Source: Mesorhizobium_G sp050247155
Lineage (GTDB): Bacteria; Pseudomonadota; Alphaproteobacteria; Rhizobiales; Rhizobiaceae
DNA: 64,000 nucleotides
Assembly (NCBI GenBank): GCA_050247155.1
Contig: JBFWUS010000022.1
Location: 5,393 to 69,392 of the forward strand
Reading direction: 5' to 3'
Shown here: positions 42,398 to 51,528 of the stretch, one piece after another
Layout of the letters: the number at the start of each line of letters is the position of its first letter
How positions within the stretch are numbered: position 1 is the stretch's first letter
Position numbers and translations under genes: made by a program
The notes under the pieces: model-generated
Databases searched by the model: none
What the model saw: only the letters and a program-made list of their open reading frames with translations
Told to the model about the DNA's origin: nothing

Positions 42398-43687
42398 GTG
42401 GACAACGGTCACGCCGGCGCAGCGCCGCCGGGGGATGGCGCGGCGCAAGGACACCTCAGAGGTAGTCCAGACGGCGATCTGGCGACCGCGCGGACGCCGC
42501 ACAAGAAACGCCGAAAACGCAAGAAAAACCGCAAGGTTTTCGCTCGCGAGGGAGGCAATTCCAGGCCTATCGCTCTTGGGGTGCCTGTCTCTGAGACGCG
42601 AGTCGGCGCCTTTGTAGTGCCTGAGGCGGGCCGACCTCCGGCGCAGCCATTTGTGGGCGATATCGCGGCTCGTGCGCACCATTCGCCCGCCTTCGCCGCT
42701 CTCGATCTGGGCACCAATAATTGTCGCCTCCTGGTGGCCGTGCCCGGTCGGCCAGGGCAATTTCGCGTCATCGATGCGTTTTCGCGCATCGTCCGCCTGG
42801 GTGAAGGTTTGACGGCAAGCGGACGGCTCAGCGAGGCCGCGATGGATCGCGCCGTCGAGGCGCTAAAAGTCTGCGGCGATAAATTGCGCGGCCGCAGTGT
42901 GCAGCGCTCCCGCCTCATTGCCACCGAAGCCTGCCGGTCGGCGGCCAACGGAGCCGAATTCCTGGCCCGTGTCGAGCGCGAGGCGGGGTTGAAGCTGGAA
43001 ATCATCGATCGCCGGACCGAGGCGCGGCTCGCCGTTTCCGGCTGCGGCTCGCTGGTTGAGCGGGATACAGATGGCGTCGTGCTATTCGATATCGGTGGTG
43101 GCTCGTCCGAAATCGCGCTGATTGATCTCAGCCGTCAGCGCACGCCACGACTGGCTTCCCACATCGTGTCCTGGACGTCTCTGCCACTGGGTGTCGTGTC
43201 GCTAGCCGAACGTTTCGGCGGCAAGATCGTTTCCAGTGACGTTTTCGAGGCAATGGTGGCGGATGTCCGCGGCCATCTGGAAGCCTTTGCCGGGCGCAAT
43301 CGGCTGGATCATGTCAGCCGCACGCCGCGCTTCCACTTGCTTGGCACGTCGGGCACGGTGACCACGCTGGCGGGCATTCACCTCAACCTGGAACGCTACG
43401 ACCGTCGCAAGGTCGACGGACTCTGGATGACCTCGGATGAGGTCGATCGCATGATGGCGCGGCTGTTGAGCTGGGATTTTCAAGCGCGTGTGGCCAACCC
43501 GTGCATTGGCGCCGATCGCGCGGACCTCGTGCTGGCCGGCTGCGCAATCCTTCAGGCTATCCGCGAAGTCTGGCCGTCGGAACGGCTGCGCGTTGCCGAC
43601 CGCGGCCTCCGCGAAGGCATTCTGACCGAGCTGATGGCCGAGGACGGCGTCTGGCGGCGCGGCCGCTTTGGCGGGCCACGCCCATGA
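42398..43687 (+). CDS. Ppx/GppA family exopolyphosphatase/pppGpp phosphohydrolase
   Basis: A 429-residue ASKHA-fold phosphatase cleaving polyphosphate or pppGpp. The ATP-site loop FAALDLGTNNCRLLVA lies near residues 97-112 and VLFDIGGGSSEIALIDL near 226-242, and LLGTSGTVTTLAGI contributes the third phosphate loop. An unusual N-terminal extension of about 95 residues has a strongly basic cluster KKRRKRKKNRK. The GTG start at 42398 includes this extension; a start closer to residue 80 cannot be excluded but no good one is seen. The stop overlaps the rlmE ATG, linking rRNA modification with this stringent-response type enzyme, an order common in rhizobia. Confidence 0.88.
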   Translation: MDNGHAGAAPPGDGAAQGHLRGSPDGDLATARTPHKKRRKRKKNRKVFAREGGNSRPIALGVPVSETRVGAFVVPEAGRPPAQPFVGDIAARAHHSPAFAALDLGTNNCRLLVAVPGRPGQFRVIDAFSRIVRLGEGLTASGRLSEAAMDRAVEALKVCGDKLRGRSVQRSRLIATEACRSAANGAEFLARVEREAGLKLEIIDRRTEARLAVSGCGSLVERDTDGVVLFDIGGGSSEIALIDLSRQRTPRLASHIVSWTSLPLGVVSLAERFGGKIVSSDVFEAMVADVRGHLEAFAGRNRLDHVSRTPRFHLLGTSGTVTTLAGIHLNLERYDRRKVDGLWMTSDEVDRMMARLLSWDFQARVANPCIGADRADLVLAGCAILQAIREVWPSERLRVADRGLREGILTELMAEDGVWRRGRFGGPRP

Positions 43688-44382
43688 TCAAGAAGCCAGC
43701 TGGAGCCGGCGCGCGCGTGCTGCGCACCAAGATCAAGAAGAAGAGCGGCCTGAAGGAATCGTCGCGGCGCTGGCTCGAGCGCCACATGAACGATCCGTAC
43801 GTCCAGCGCTCCAAGGCTGAAGGATATCGTTCGCGCGCGGCCTACAAGCTGATCGAGATCGACGCGCGCTATCACATCCTGAAGCCGGGCATGCGGGTCG
43901 TCGATCTTGGCGCGGCCCCCGGGGGCTGGTGCCAGGTTGCTGCGGCTGTCACCAACTCGACTGCGGAAAATCCGCATGTGGTCGGCATCGATTATCTGGA
44001 AGTCGATCCGGTGCCGGGTTCGGTCATTCTCCAGAAGGATTTTCTGGATGACGACGCGCCGGCAAAGCTGGCCGAGGCGCTCGGCGGCGACCCTGATGTC
44101 GTGCTGTCGGACATGGCGTCGCCCACGACCGGCCATCGCCGCACCGACCATCTGCGCACCATGCATCTGTGCGAAGTGGCCGCCGATTTCGCCGTTTCGG
44201 TGCTGAAGCCTGGCGGGCATTTTCTGGCCAAGACCTTTCAGGGCGGCACGGAGACCAGCCTGCTCGATCTGCTGAAGCGTAATTTCAAATCGGTGCATCA
44301 CGTCAAGCCGCCAGCCTCGCGCGACGAATCGGTCGAGCTCTATCTGCTGGCCAAGGATTTCAAGGGACGGCCGCCGGTCTGA
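43684..44382 (+). CDS. rlmE: 23S rRNA 2'-O-ribose U2552 methyltransferase
   Basis: A 232-residue FtsJ/RrmJ enzyme methylating U2552 in the A-loop during 50S maturation. The SAM motif is VVDLGAAPGGWCQVAAAV (about residues 76-93). The catalytic K-D-K-E set is visible as Lys in SRAAYKLIEID, Asp in VVLSDMASP, Lys in HFLAKTFQGG and Glu in DESVELYLLA. The N-terminal 25 residues are Lys-rich and likely bind rRNA. It starts within the ppx/gppA stop codon (ATGA). Confidence 0.95.
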   Translation: MIKKPAGAGARVLRTKIKKKSGLKESSRRWLERHMNDPYVQRSKAEGYRSRAAYKLIEIDARYHILKPGMRVVDLGAAPGGWCQVAAAVTNSTAENPHVVGIDYLEVDPVPGSVILQKDFLDDDAPAKLAEALGGDPDVVLSDMASPTTGHRRTDHLRTMHLCEVAADFAVSVLKPGGHFLAKTFQGGTETSLLDLLKRNFKSVHHVKPPASRDESVELYLLAKDFKGRPPV

Positions 44383-44392
44383 CCCCGTCCGC

Positions 44393-45802
44393 TCACTCGG
44401 GTTTGGCCGCCGCAACCTCTTCGGCCGGCCTGAGGCGGTAGCCCGAAACCGCGTTGCCGGCCTCGGGAGCCAAACCCAGAAAGGGGATCGCCGACAGCGC
44501 GGTGATGGCGGCGACGACCATCAGGGCGACATGGAAGGATTCAATACTTGTCGCCTGACCGGTCATCAGCCCGGCCAGCTCCAATACGCCACCCGCGACC
44601 GCGACGCCCAGAGCGATGCTCACCTGTTGGGTCGTGGCTGAGATGGCCGTCGCCTGGCTGGCCTGCTTGTCATCGAGCGTCGAAAACACCAGTGCATTGG
44701 CCGACGTAAAGAACATCGAGCGGGAAAATCCGGCCGTCAGCAGCACCAGCAGGATCACGAGGTGCGGCGTCAGCGGCGTGAAGAGAATGTTGCCGGCCGT
44801 GAAGCATGCGGTGACGATCCCGGCCAGGATGAGCACATTACGGAAGCCGGCGAGCCGCAAAAGCACCGGCGCCACAAATTTCATCACCATAGCGCCGAGC
44901 GCGGTGGCGAAGGTCAGACTGCCCGATTCGAACGGCGTCATGCCGAAGCCGAGCTGGAACAATAGCGGCAACAGGAAGGGCAAAGCGCCGCTGCCGATGC
45001 GGAACATCGATCCGCCAACGATTGCCGCGCGGAACACGCGGTCCTGAAAGAGGCTGAGGTCGAGGATTGCGTTCGCCGTCCGCCGGGCGTGGAAGACATA
45101 AGCGATCGATGCGACGATGCCGATCACCACCGCCGAGCCGCCGACAAATGGCGGCAGCGCCGGCAGACTCACTACCGACAGGCCGAAGACGATGCCAGAA
45201 GCCGCCAGCGCCACGATGATGAAGCCGGTCACGTCCATCGGTTTCACGCCGATCGGCTCCATATGCGGCAGGTATATCCGCGCCATCAGGATGCCGATCA
45301 GGCCGATCGGGATGTTGATCAGAAAGATCCAGTGCCAGGAAAAATAGGTGGTGATGAAGCCGCCGAGCGGCGGACCGATCATCGGGCCGATCAGCGCTGG
45401 CACCGTCAGCCACGCCATGGCTGCAACCAGTTCGCGTCGTTCAGTTGTGCGCACAAGCACCAGGCGGGCCACCGGCGTCATCATCGCACCGCCCATGCCT
45501 TGCAGGAAACGCGCCACGACGAAGCCGCCCAATGACCCAGCCATCGCGCAGGCGACGGAGCCTGCCATGAACACGACGATCGCGCTGAGGAACACGCGCT
45601 TGGCGCCATATTTGTCGGCGAACCACGAGCTGATCGGAATGAAGATCGCCAGCGACACGAGGTAGGCGGTCAGCGCCAGTTTCAGCGCGATCGGGCTGGT
45701 GCCGATGTCCGCCGCGATCGCCGGCAGTGAGGTGGAGATCACCGTCGAATCCATATTCTCCATGAACAGGGCGACGGCCAGGATGAGTGGGATGACCCGC
45801 AT
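44393..45802 (-). CDS. MFS drug-efflux transporter (DHA2-like)
   Basis: A 469-residue major-facilitator protein with 12-14 helices. Motif D1-like MENMDSTVISTSLPAIAADI opens the first helix and the loop WFADKYGAKRVFLSAIVVFM is the A motif. GGAMMTPVARLVLVRTTE and GPMIGPPLGGFITTYFSWHW, then IFLINIPIGLIGI, are the antiporter signatures of the EmrB/QacA type, so multidrug or xenobiotic export driven by protons is likely. The start used is ATG 45802; the open frame extends upstream but overlaps the divergent ligA leader. It is convergent with rlmE, 10 bp away. Confidence 0.88.
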   Translation of the reverse strand: MRVIPLILAVALFMENMDSTVISTSLPAIAADIGTSPIALKLALTAYLVSLAIFIPISSWFADKYGAKRVFLSAIVVFMAGSVACAMAGSLGGFVVARFLQGMGGAMMTPVARLVLVRTTERRELVAAMAWLTVPALIGPMIGPPLGGFITTYFSWHWIFLINIPIGLIGILMARIYLPHMEPIGVKPMDVTGFIIVALAASGIVFGLSVVSLPALPPFVGGSAVVIGIVASIAYVFHARRTANAILDLSLFQDRVFRAAIVGGSMFRIGSGALPFLLPLLFQLGFGMTPFESGSLTFATALGAMVMKFVAPVLLRLAGFRNVLILAGIVTACFTAGNILFTPLTPHLVILLVLLTAGFSRSMFFTSANALVFSTLDDKQASQATAISATTQQVSIALGVAVAGGVLELAGLMTGQATSIESFHVALMVVAAITALSAIPFLGLAPEAGNAVSGYRLRPAEEVAAAKPE

Positions 45803-45973
45803 TTCATGCGGCCTAGCATGGCACAGGTAGCATTGTCCCAACATCTTGACTGTTGCGGCAAACTTTCCGCAGTCTCGCGGCTCACTAAGCCAAGGCGAAT
45901 ATGGCAAGAGCGCCAGCCGCTCCTCTTGCCGAAACGGCGTGGCTGGCTACGATCCGCGCCCGATCAGGAACAG

Positions 45974-48139
45974 ATGCTGCAACCAATGTCAGACACAAAA
46001 AGACCCGTCGACCAGTTGACCGATGCCGAGGCGGCAGAGGAACTCGCTGCCCTGGCCGCCGAGATCGCCGAACATGACCGCCGCTACCATGCCGAGGACG
46101 CACCGACGATCAGCGACGCGGAGTATGACGCGCTGCGCAGGCGCAACGCCGAGATCGAGTTGCGCTTTCCGGAGCTGGTCCGTTCCGATTCGCCGACGGA
46201 GAAGGTGGGCGCGGCACCCTCCGGCGCTTTCGCGCAGGTGCGCCACAGCGTGCCGATGCTGTCGCTCGACAACACTTTTTCAGACGAGGACGTGGCGGAT
46301 TTCGTCACCAGCGTGCGCCGGTTCCTGAACTGGCCGGCCGATCAGGAGATTGTCTTCACCGCCGAACCCAAGATCGACGGCCTGTCGATGTCGTTGCGCT
46401 ACGAGAAGCGCAAACTGGTCACGGCCGCCACGCGCGGCGATGGCGTGACAGGCGAGAATGTCACCGCAAATATACGCACCATCAGGGAAATCCCCGACGA
46501 GCTGCCGGCCGACGCGCCGGACGTCGTCGAGGTGCGCGGCGAGGTGTATATGCGCCGCGACGACTTTTTCGCGTTGCAGAAGCGGATGGCCGAGAGCGGC
46601 CAGACCTTCGCCAACCCGCGTAATTCGGCGGCCGGCAGCCTTCGCCAGAAGAACCCGGAAGTGACCAAGACCAGGCCGCTAAAATTCTTCGCCTATGCCT
46701 GGGGCGAGACCAGCGAACCGCTCGGCACGACACAATATGATGTTGTGCGCCGCTTCGGCGACTGGGGTTTTCCGATCAACGACCGCATGGTGCGCTGCTC
46801 TTCGGTCGAACAGATATTGGCGCATTACCACTCCATTGAAGCGGACCGCGCCGAATTGCCCTACGACATCGATGGCGTCGTTTATAAGGTCGATCGGCTG
46901 GATCTTCAGGAGCGGCTCGGTTTCCGCTCGCGCAGCCCGCGCTGGGCGACGGCCCACAAATTCGCGGCGGAGAAGGCGTTTACGATCCTGAACGGTATCG
47001 ACATCCAGGTCGGCCGCACCGGGGCGCTGACGCCGGTGGCGCGGCTGGAACCGGTTACGGTCGGCGGCGTCGTGGTGGTCAACGCAACGCTGCACAACGA
47101 GGATTACATCAAGGGTATCGGCAACAACGGCCAGCCGATCCGCGAGGGCAGGGACATCCGCGTCGGCGACACGGTGAAGATCCAGCGCGCCGGCGACGTC
47201 ATCCCGCAAGTGCTCGACGTTGAGATGGACAAGCGGCCGGTCGATTCCGTGCCGTACATCTTTCCAGACCGATGCCCCGCCTGCGGCAGCCATGCCGTAC
47301 GCGAGGAAGGCGAGGCGGTGCGGCGCTGCACGGGCGGCCTGATCTGCCCGGCACAGGCGGTGGAGCGCCTGCGCCATTTCGTGGCGCGGGGCGCCATGGA
47401 TATCGAAGGTCTGGGCGAAAAGCAGATCGAATTTTTCTTCGCGGTCGAGGATCCCGCTCTGCGCATCCGCACGCCCGCCGACATTTTTACCCTCAAGGCG
47501 CGGCAGGCGAATTCGCTGACCAAACTCGAAAACATCGACGGTTTTGGCGCGACGTCGGTGAAAAAACTCTTTGACGCCATTGATGGCCGCCGGCAGGTCG
47601 AATTCTGGCGTTTTCTGCACGGGCTGGGCATCCGCCATGTGGGGGAGACCAACGCCAAACGGCTGGCCCGGCATTTCCTGGCATTCCACGCGCTGCGCGA
47701 GTCCGCCGAGAACGCGATCCCACCCGAAGGCAAGGGCGATCCGGGCAATTCCGCCTGGCAGGAACTGCGCGCCGTCGGCGGCATCGGCGATGTCGTGGCC
47801 GAGGCTGTCGTCGACTTCTTCGCCGAGGAGCACAACCGCCAGGCAGTGGATGCGCTGTTGACCGAGGTGACACCGCTGGACGAAGAAAAGGTCGAGGCAA
47901 GTTCCTCGCCGGTCGCCGGCAAGACGGTCGTCTTCACCGGCTCCCTGGAAAAGATGTCGCGCGACGAAGCCAAGGCGATGGCCGAAAAGCTCGGCGCCAA
48001 AGTAGCGGGTTCCGTCTCGAAGAAGACGGACCTTGTCGTCGCCGGCCCCGGCGCGGGCTCAAAACTCAAGCAAGCCAACGATTTGGGGATCGAGGTGATC
48101 ACCGAGGATCAGTGGTTCGAGCGGGTAGGTGGCTCCTGA
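45974..48139 (+). CDS. ligA: NAD-dependent DNA ligase
   Basis: A 721-residue ligase sealing nicks in replication and repair. Domain order: Ia (HDRRYHAEDAPTISDAEYDAL), adenylation domain with the nucleotidyl-accepting Lys133 in EPKIDGLSM, OB fold, a Cys4 zinc finger (CPACGS ... RRCTGGLICPAQ, about 434-457), helix-hairpin-helix repeats (LENIDGFGATSVKKLFDAID) and a C-terminal BRCT domain (about 649-718). ATG 45974 has AGGA four bases upstream; ATG 45986 (MSDTKRPVDQL) fits homologs and is an equal alternative. The longer frame to 45806 overlaps the divergent MFS gene. Confidence 0.95.
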   Translation: MLQPMSDTKRPVDQLTDAEAAEELAALAAEIAEHDRRYHAEDAPTISDAEYDALRRRNAEIELRFPELVRSDSPTEKVGAAPSGAFAQVRHSVPMLSLDNTFSDEDVADFVTSVRRFLNWPADQEIVFTAEPKIDGLSMSLRYEKRKLVTAATRGDGVTGENVTANIRTIREIPDELPADAPDVVEVRGEVYMRRDDFFALQKRMAESGQTFANPRNSAAGSLRQKNPEVTKTRPLKFFAYAWGETSEPLGTTQYDVVRRFGDWGFPINDRMVRCSSVEQILAHYHSIEADRAELPYDIDGVVYKVDRLDLQERLGFRSRSPRWATAHKFAAEKAFTILNGIDIQVGRTGALTPVARLEPVTVGGVVVVNATLHNEDYIKGIGNNGQPIREGRDIRVGDTVKIQRAGDVIPQVLDVEMDKRPVDSVPYIFPDRCPACGSHAVREEGEAVRRCTGGLICPAQAVERLRHFVARGAMDIEGLGEKQIEFFFAVEDPALRIRTPADIFTLKARQANSLTKLENIDGFGATSVKKLFDAIDGRRQVEFWRFLHGLGIRHVGETNAKRLARHFLAFHALRESAENAIPPEGKGDPGNSAWQELRAVGGIGDVVAEAVVDFFAEEHNRQAVDALLTEVTPLDEEKVEASSSPVAGKTVVFTGSLEKMSRDEAKAMAEKLGAKVAGSVSKKTDLVVAGPGAGSKLKQANDLGIEVITEDQWFERVGGS

Positions 48140-48260
48140 AGGCATTCATTTTTGCTTCACACAGAAAGCTAATCAATCAATTTCGCTTACAGATAGGTCA
48201 AACGAATTCGTGTGACTTTCGGGCCCCGGCAGCGTTGATACGCGACAGCAGGAGTGTTCG

Positions 48261-49004
48261 ATGTCCGCCGATTCCGTTCTGGACGACCAAATAGCTGTGT
48301 CGCGCAGCAATGATTTCTGGGAGGGCGCGCGCCTTTCCATTCCGGTCATCGTCTCCGCCACGCCATTCGCCATGCTGTTCGGAGCGCTGGCAGTCGCCAA
48401 TGGCCTCAGCGTCTTCGAAGCGACGCTGATGAGCGCCACCATCTTTGGTGGCGCCAGCCAGATGGTCGGCATCGAGCTTTTTGGCCAGAAGATTGCGCCT
48501 TGGCTGATTGTGCTTTCGATCTTCGCGGTGAATTTCCGCCATGTCCTCTATTCGGCCGCCATCGGCAGCCGGCTGGCGCATTGGCCCGCCTGGCAACAGG
48601 CGGTTGGCTATTTTGTCCTCACCGATCCACAATTCGCACTGGCTGAAGCCCGCGCCGAGGAAGGTCGCAAAGTGGGTTTCGTCTGGTACATGGGCGCCGG
48701 CGGGCCCATGGTGTTCTTCTGGATAGCCGGAACATGGCTTGGCGCAATGTTCGGCCGCCTCATTCCCGATCCACATGCGCTTGGCCTCGATTTCCTGCTG
48801 CCGATCTATTTCCTCGGCATCGTCATGGGCTTTCGCCAGCGCCCGCTCTGGCTGCCGGTCGTGCTGGTCAGCGGCGTGGCCTCCATCCTGGCCTACAAAT
48901 TCGTTGGCTCGCCCTGGCATGTTTCGCTAGGTGCTGCGGCTGGCATTCTGCTGGCGGCAATCGTCGGACCGCTGCCCGGCAAGACGGAGGAAGAAACGCC
49001 ATGA
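48261..49004 (+). CDS. azlC: AzlC-family branched-chain amino-acid exporter, large subunit
   Basis: A 247-residue membrane protein with about seven helices. It works with AzlD to export branched-chain amino acids and toxic analogues such as azaleucine. Family segments are GARLSIPVIVSATPFAMLFG and TLMSATIFGGASQMVGIELF, with AVNFRHVLYSAAIGSRL next. GVASILAYKFVGSPWHVSLG and AAAGILLAAIVGPL end the protein. The start follows AGGAG at 48250-48254. The stop overlaps the azlD ATG, so the two subunits are made together. Confidence 0.9.
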   Translation: MSADSVLDDQIAVSRSNDFWEGARLSIPVIVSATPFAMLFGALAVANGLSVFEATLMSATIFGGASQMVGIELFGQKIAPWLIVLSIFAVNFRHVLYSAAIGSRLAHWPAWQQAVGYFVLTDPQFALAEARAEEGRKVGFVWYMGAGGPMVFFWIAGTWLGAMFGRLIPDPHALGLDFLLPIYFLGIVMGFRQRPLWLPVVLVSGVASILAYKFVGSPWHVSLGAAAGILLAAIVGPLPGKTEEETP

Positions 49005-49297
49005 GCGTCACCGTTTTGGTCATCCTGGCAGCCGCCGTCGCAACCTATCTGACCCGCGTGGGCGGACATCTGGTGCTGTCGCGTTTCGAGACCGTGCATC
49101 CGCGCGTCGAGGCGGCGCTCAGCGCCGTTCCGGCGGCGGTGCTGACGACGCTGGTTGCCCCATCGATGCTCACGGCCGGTCCGGCCGAATGGGCGGCTTT
49201 GATTGTCGCAGCGCTGGTAGCGCTGCGCGGCGGCCTGATGTCGATGTTTCTTGTCGGCGCGGCAGTGCTGATCGTGCTCAGGCAGTTCGTAGGCTAG
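49001..49297 (+). CDS. azlD: AzlD-family branched-chain amino-acid exporter, small subunit
   Basis: A 98-residue protein with three to four helices, the AzlD partner of AzlC. VLVILAAAVATYLTRVGGHL at the start and the middle VEAALSAVPAAVLTTLVAPS are characteristic. Its ATG lies in the azlC stop region (ATGA), and its stop overlaps the convergent aminopeptidase P end by four bases. Confidence 0.88.
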   Translation: MSVTVLVILAAAVATYLTRVGGHLVLSRFETVHPRVEAALSAVPAAVLTTLVAPSMLTAGPAEWAALIVAALVALRGGLMSMFLVGAAVLIVLRQFVG

Positions 49298-51135
49298 AGC
49301 GGCGCTGTCGCCGCTTCCAGCCATTTCATCGCCTCGCCGTCGACCATCGGCCCGATTTCCGCGAGCACGCGGGCATGATAGGCGTTCAGCCAGGCCAGTT
49401 CACTGGGCGACAGCAGCTCGACCTTGACCAGCCGCCGGTCGAACGGCGCAAGCGTCAGCGTCTCGAAGCCGTGCATGGCTATATCACCGCCGGCTATGCC
49501 GACCGGTTCGGTCACGACGATCAGGTTCTCGCAGCGGATGCCGTAGGCGCCCTCCTTGTAGTAGCCCGGCTCGTTGGACAGGATCATGCCGGTGAGCAGC
49601 TTTTCGGTCCCGGTCCTGGACAACCGCTGAGGGCCTTCGTGCACGCTGAGATACGCTCCGACGCCGTGGCCGGTGCCATGCGCGTAGTCGAAACCGCGTT
49701 GCCACAAGGCATGGCGCGCGAACGCGTCGAGGTCGCAGCCGCGGGTACCCACAGGAAAACGCGCCTCGGAAATGGCGATCATGCCTTTCAAAACAAGCGT
49801 AAAGCGCTCGCGCATTTCGTCGGTCGCGGTGCCGACCGCGACCGTGCGAGTGATGTCGGTCGTACCGTCGGCATATTGCGCGCCGGAATCGAGCAGAAAA
49901 AGCTCGTCCCTGCCAAGCTTGCGGTTCGATGCCGTCGAGACGCGATAGTGGATGATTGCCCCATGAGGCCCCGAGCCTGAAATCGTTTCGAACGAAACGT
50001 CCTTCAGGGGCATCTGGGTCTCATCGCCGGCCTGGCGGCGGATGGCCTCCAAACGAGTCACGGCCTTGATTTCGTCCACCGTCCCAGCTTGCTGGGCATC
50101 GAGCCAGCACAGGAACTTGACGACCGCCGCGCCATCGCGGCGGTGCGCGGCGCGGGAGCCGGCAAGCTCGGCCTTGTTCTTTTGCGCGCGAGGCAGGCGG
50201 GCAGGATCCATCGCCTCGACGACCGTGCCGCCGTTTTCGGCGACGATCATGCGCAGCCTGTCGGCGGCAAGGGCGGGATCGAGGGACACTTTTGCTCCGC
50301 TTTTGGCGATAAGCGCCAGGTCGGCTTCCAGCTCACCCGGCGCCTTGAGATCGGCAAGCTGTGTTAGATAGGCCTCCGGCTCGATGGGCAGCTTGCGCTT
50401 GTCCATGAACAGCAGTGGTGAGCCTTCAGTCGCGAGAATAGCGAAGCCGAGCGCCAGCGGGGTGTGCGGGACATCCGAGCCACGGATATTGAACGCCCAG
50501 GCAATGGACGAAGGGTCGGTCAGGACAGCATGCGTGGCGTCTTGTTTGGCGACCAACTGCGAAAGCTCGGCCAATTTCTGCTTGGCCAGCACACCCGCAA
50601 ACTCGATCGGCTGGATCTCCACGCGCCCAAGCGGTGGTTTTGGACGGTCTTCCCAAATGGCGTCGATCGGATTCTGCGCGACCGGAACCAGCTCCGCGCC
50701 GATCTTGGTGCAGGCAGCCTTGAGCGCCTTCACCTCGCTGATCGTGTGCAGCCAAGGATCGAAGCCTATACGGACACTCTTGCCCAGATTCTCCTCGATC
50801 CAATTGGCCGGCGGATTGTCGATCAGGCTCTCCGGCGTGAACAGCTTCATGTCGGTCTGTTGCCGCACCTGCAGCGTGTAGCGCCCGTCGACGAAAATGA
50901 TCGCCTTGTCCATCAGGACCAGCGCAGCGCCGGCCGATCCGGCGAAGCCGGTCAGCCACCGAAGCCGCTCCGACCCTGGTGCGACGTATTCACCCTGATG
51001 TTCGTCGGCGCGCGGCACCAGAAAGCCATCCAGCTTCTGCTCTGCCAGCCTGGCGCGCAGCATAGCGACGCGGGGTACGCCGACAGATGGATCGCTGGCC
51101 TCTTCGAAGGTCTGAAAGTGGGGCGCGTCGTCCAT
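49294..51135 (-). CDS. pepP: Aminopeptidase P (Xaa-Pro aminopeptidase, M24B)
   Basis: A 613-residue cytoplasmic metallopeptidase removing N-terminal residues next to proline. Two creatinase-like N-terminal domains (about 20-300) precede the pita-bread catalytic domain. The dimetal ligands are seen in LLDSGAQYADGTTDITRTVA (two Asp), GTGHGVGAYLSVHEGP (His), ILSNEPGYYKEGAYG (Glu) and RCENLIVVTEP (Glu), so it should be active. The size is that of the long, three-domain form found in eukaryotes and alphaproteobacteria, compared with about 440 residues in E. coli PepP. ATG 51135 has GGAG six bases upstream. Confidence 0.9.
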   Translation of the reverse strand: MDDAPHFQTFEEASDPSVGVPRVAMLRARLAEQKLDGFLVPRADEHQGEYVAPGSERLRWLTGFAGSAGAALVLMDKAIIFVDGRYTLQVRQQTDMKLFTPESLIDNPPANWIEENLGKSVRIGFDPWLHTISEVKALKAACTKIGAELVPVAQNPIDAIWEDRPKPPLGRVEIQPIEFAGVLAKQKLAELSQLVAKQDATHAVLTDPSSIAWAFNIRGSDVPHTPLALGFAILATEGSPLLFMDKRKLPIEPEAYLTQLADLKAPGELEADLALIAKSGAKVSLDPALAADRLRMIVAENGGTVVEAMDPARLPRAQKNKAELAGSRAAHRRDGAAVVKFLCWLDAQQAGTVDEIKAVTRLEAIRRQAGDETQMPLKDVSFETISGSGPHGAIIHYRVSTASNRKLGRDELFLLDSGAQYADGTTDITRTVAVGTATDEMRERFTLVLKGMIAISEARFPVGTRGCDLDAFARHALWQRGFDYAHGTGHGVGAYLSVHEGPQRLSRTGTEKLLTGMILSNEPGYYKEGAYGIRCENLIVVTEPVGIAGGDIAMHGFETLTLAPFDRRLVKVELLSPSELAWLNAYHARVLAEIGPMVDGEAMKWLEAATAPL

Positions 51136-51340
51136 GAAATTCTCCGGATAATGCGGCGAAACCTATCCGGCTGAACGGATCGGCGCAACGCCGACTGCCG
51201 GACCAGCGCATGATCATTGTCGGCCCAGCCATGTGAATTCGCCTGATCTATGATGCAGAAATGCTCGTTTGAATCATCGGCTTGCGCACATAGATTCATG
51301 GCGTGGAGGAGTGACCTTGTTCCTGTGAAGGAGAACGGAC

Positions 51341-51523
51341 ATGACCACGACCAAAAATCCACGTGGCTTCTTCCGTGGCGCTCTCGATGCATTTATTGCC
51401 GCTCGCCAACGCGAAGCAGACAGATATCTCAGCCGCACGCTGCTTTCCTATGACGAAGAGACCTTGCGCGCTCACGGCTACAATCGCGCCGATCTGGAAC
51501 GCCGCGCGCGGTACTCGCTCTGA
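51341..51523 (+). CDS. Small DUF1127 protein
   Basis: A 60-residue protein with the DUF1127 core (ADRYLSRTLLSYDEETLRAH, then GYNRADLERRARY), an arginine-rich helix common in rhizobia. Some small DUF1127 proteins bind RNA and affect phosphate or nitrogen metabolism and small-RNA turnover; which applies here is unknown. The SD GAAGGAG at 51326-51332 is strong. It stands alone in a 205-bp gap between the divergent pepP start and the convergent prmA, so it has its own promoter region. Confidence 0.8.
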   Translation: MTTTKNPRGFFRGALDAFIAARQREADRYLSRTLLSYDEETLRAHGYNRADLERRARYSL

Positions 51524-51528
51524 TCGAG

